Below are positions 6,314 through 6,663 of a DNA stretch of 6,663 nt, piece by piece; within the stretch, counting starts at the first letter, position 1, and every line of letters starts with the position of its first letter. The notes under the pieces were generated by a model. The model did not search any database. It saw nothing but the letters and a program-made list of their open reading frames with translations, and was not told the DNA's origin. This DNA comes from Bacillota bacterium (GTDB lineage Bacteria; Bacillota_A; Clostridia; Lachnospirales; Bianqueaceae): the NCBI GenBank assembly GCA_017420625.1, contig JAFOIR010000214.1, positions 1 to 6,663 of the forward strand, in the 5' to 3' direction. The position numbers and the translations under genes were made by a program.

Positions 6314-6340
6314 ATTTGATGCAATTATATTTTATCAAAT
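6314..6340 (-). promoter_or_regulatory. Candidate operator: inverted repeat over the -10 and start site
   Basis: A perfect 7-base inverted repeat, ATTTGAT (6334-6340 on the minus strand) and ATCAAAT (6314-6320), with 13 bases between the arms. The arm centres are 20 bases apart, two helical turns, as suits a dimeric winged-helix repressor. It spans the -10 and the probable transcription start, where binding would block RNA polymerase. Autoregulation by the OhrR-type protein is inferred. The sequence does not match the TACAATT-type OhrR box known from Bacillus. Confidence 0.5.
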
Positions 6341-6357
6341 ATATTTAAGGCTGTCAA
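6329..6357 (-). promoter_or_regulatory. Promoter of the ohrR-gpx-gpx-CDF operon
   Basis: On the minus strand a perfect -35 TTGACA (6352-6357) is separated by exactly 17 bases from a -10 TAAAAT (6329-6334). The AT-rich spacer contains a 10-base palindrome, AAATATATTT (6337-6346). Transcription would start near 6322, leaving a leader of about 25 bases before the regulator ATG. Near-consensus strength fits a promoter that is held off by a repressor. Confidence 0.85.
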
Positions 6358-6398
6358 GATGTATTTTATAATTCAGAGTCGAGAGATGTTATTTTGAT

Positions 6399-6663
6399 TT
6401 AGAAGAATGGCCAATGTGAAAGCAGCCATCCCGGAATGACAACAATGACAAAGAAAGCCCAGCTGACCAAGGTAAAGACTTTGATAAACCTTCCTCCCTG
6501 TCCAGGGTATTCCCGAACATAGATCCGATAATTGATGACCGATGCCAGAGACCCGATCAATGAGCAAAGACCGGCTGTATCCGCTCCATAGATCAAACCT
6601 GCAAAATTAACCGAGAATGGATATAGGACGATGGATGCCGGGACGTTTGAAATGATCTGACTA
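6399..6663 (-). CDS. SLC13/ArsB-like anion permease, C-terminal fragment (5' part beyond window)
   Basis: The frame is open from the right edge and ends at TAA (6399-6401), giving the last 87 residues of a membrane protein. It begins SQIISNVPASIVL, matching the conserved N-Q/S-x-x-SNVP-A motif of the second substrate-binding hairpin in SLC13, CitM and ArsB-type ion transporters. This is followed by GLIYGADTAGLCSLIGSLAS, the next glycine-rich helix, a short basic loop (NYRIYVREYPGQGG), and a last hydrophobic helix ending HWPFF. TTG and ATG codons inside this stretch (6596, 6589) are internal, not starts, because family similarity continues upstream of them to the edge. The substrate (dicarboxylate, citrate, arsenite, sulfate or other) cannot be judged from the fragment. 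It precedes the peroxide operon, with about 100 bases between. Confidence 0.75.
   Translation of the reverse strand, partial: SQIISNVPASIVLYPFSVNFAGLIYGADTAGLCSLIGSLASVINYRIYVREYPGQGGRFIKVFTLVSWAFFVIVVIPGWLLSHWPFF

Noticed and set aside
6373..6596. Separate small membrane proteins of 64-65 residues at the right edge
   Set aside because: The frame ending at 6399 stays open to the window edge and matches the permease C-terminus upstream of the internal TTG and ATG. The other frame is an overlapping shadow.
1..6663. CRISPR arrays, tRNA or rRNA genes, insertion sequences, phage or defence genes
   Set aside because: No regularly spaced repeats, cloverleaf, transposase-like protein or terminal repeats were seen; the window is fully explained by ordinary chromosomal genes.

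Overview
The window is a compact stretch of bacterial chromosome in which every recognisable gene lies on the minus strand, so transcription runs from high to low coordinates. Short intergenic gaps, AGGAG-type ribosome binding sites, AT-rich sigma-A-like promoters, moderate G+C (mid-40s percent by eye) and the protein families point to a low-to-moderate-GC Gram-positive anaerobe (Bacillota, Clostridia or Erysipelotrichia type). This placement is an inference; no ribosomal or other marker gene is present.

Read in the direction of transcription, the layout is as follows. (1) At the right edge lies the C-terminal end of an SLC13/ArsB-like permease (6399 to the edge). (2) A strong promoter (TTGACA-N17-TAAAAT) with a perfect inverted repeat over its -10 starts a peroxide-response operon: an OhrR-type MarR regulator, two tandem Cys-type glutathione peroxidase homologues and a cation diffusion facilitator. 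The first two genes overlap, the others are closely spaced, and the unit ends at a clear intrinsic terminator (3500-3518). (3) A second promoter just past that terminator starts a second operon: a GNAT acetyltransferase, an MFS exporter (8-bp overlap), an RNA 2',3'-cyclic phosphodiesterase (thpR) and an M42 aminopeptidase. No terminator is visible in the 17 bases left after the peptidase.

The first operon makes a coherent redox module. The regulator carries the sensing cysteine and tyrosines of OhrR plus a second cysteine at the spacing of two-Cys OhrR proteins. The two peroxidases keep the Cys-Gln-Trp-Asn active site and a resolving cysteine, so thioredoxin is the probable reductant. The CDF transporter has a His-free NxxxD/DxxxD metal site, which suggests Mn or Fe rather than Zn, and an apparent second C-terminal domain. 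No ohr gene is seen; the glutathione peroxidases seem to take its place. The second operon mixes an acetyltransferase-exporter pair with housekeeping-type RNA and peptide enzymes, and its common purpose is not evident.

All families here are known. I see no mobile element, CRISPR array, RNA gene or clearly new system. The most interesting points are the OhrR-type switch placed over two glutathione peroxidases and a probable Mn/Fe exporter, and its candidate operator.
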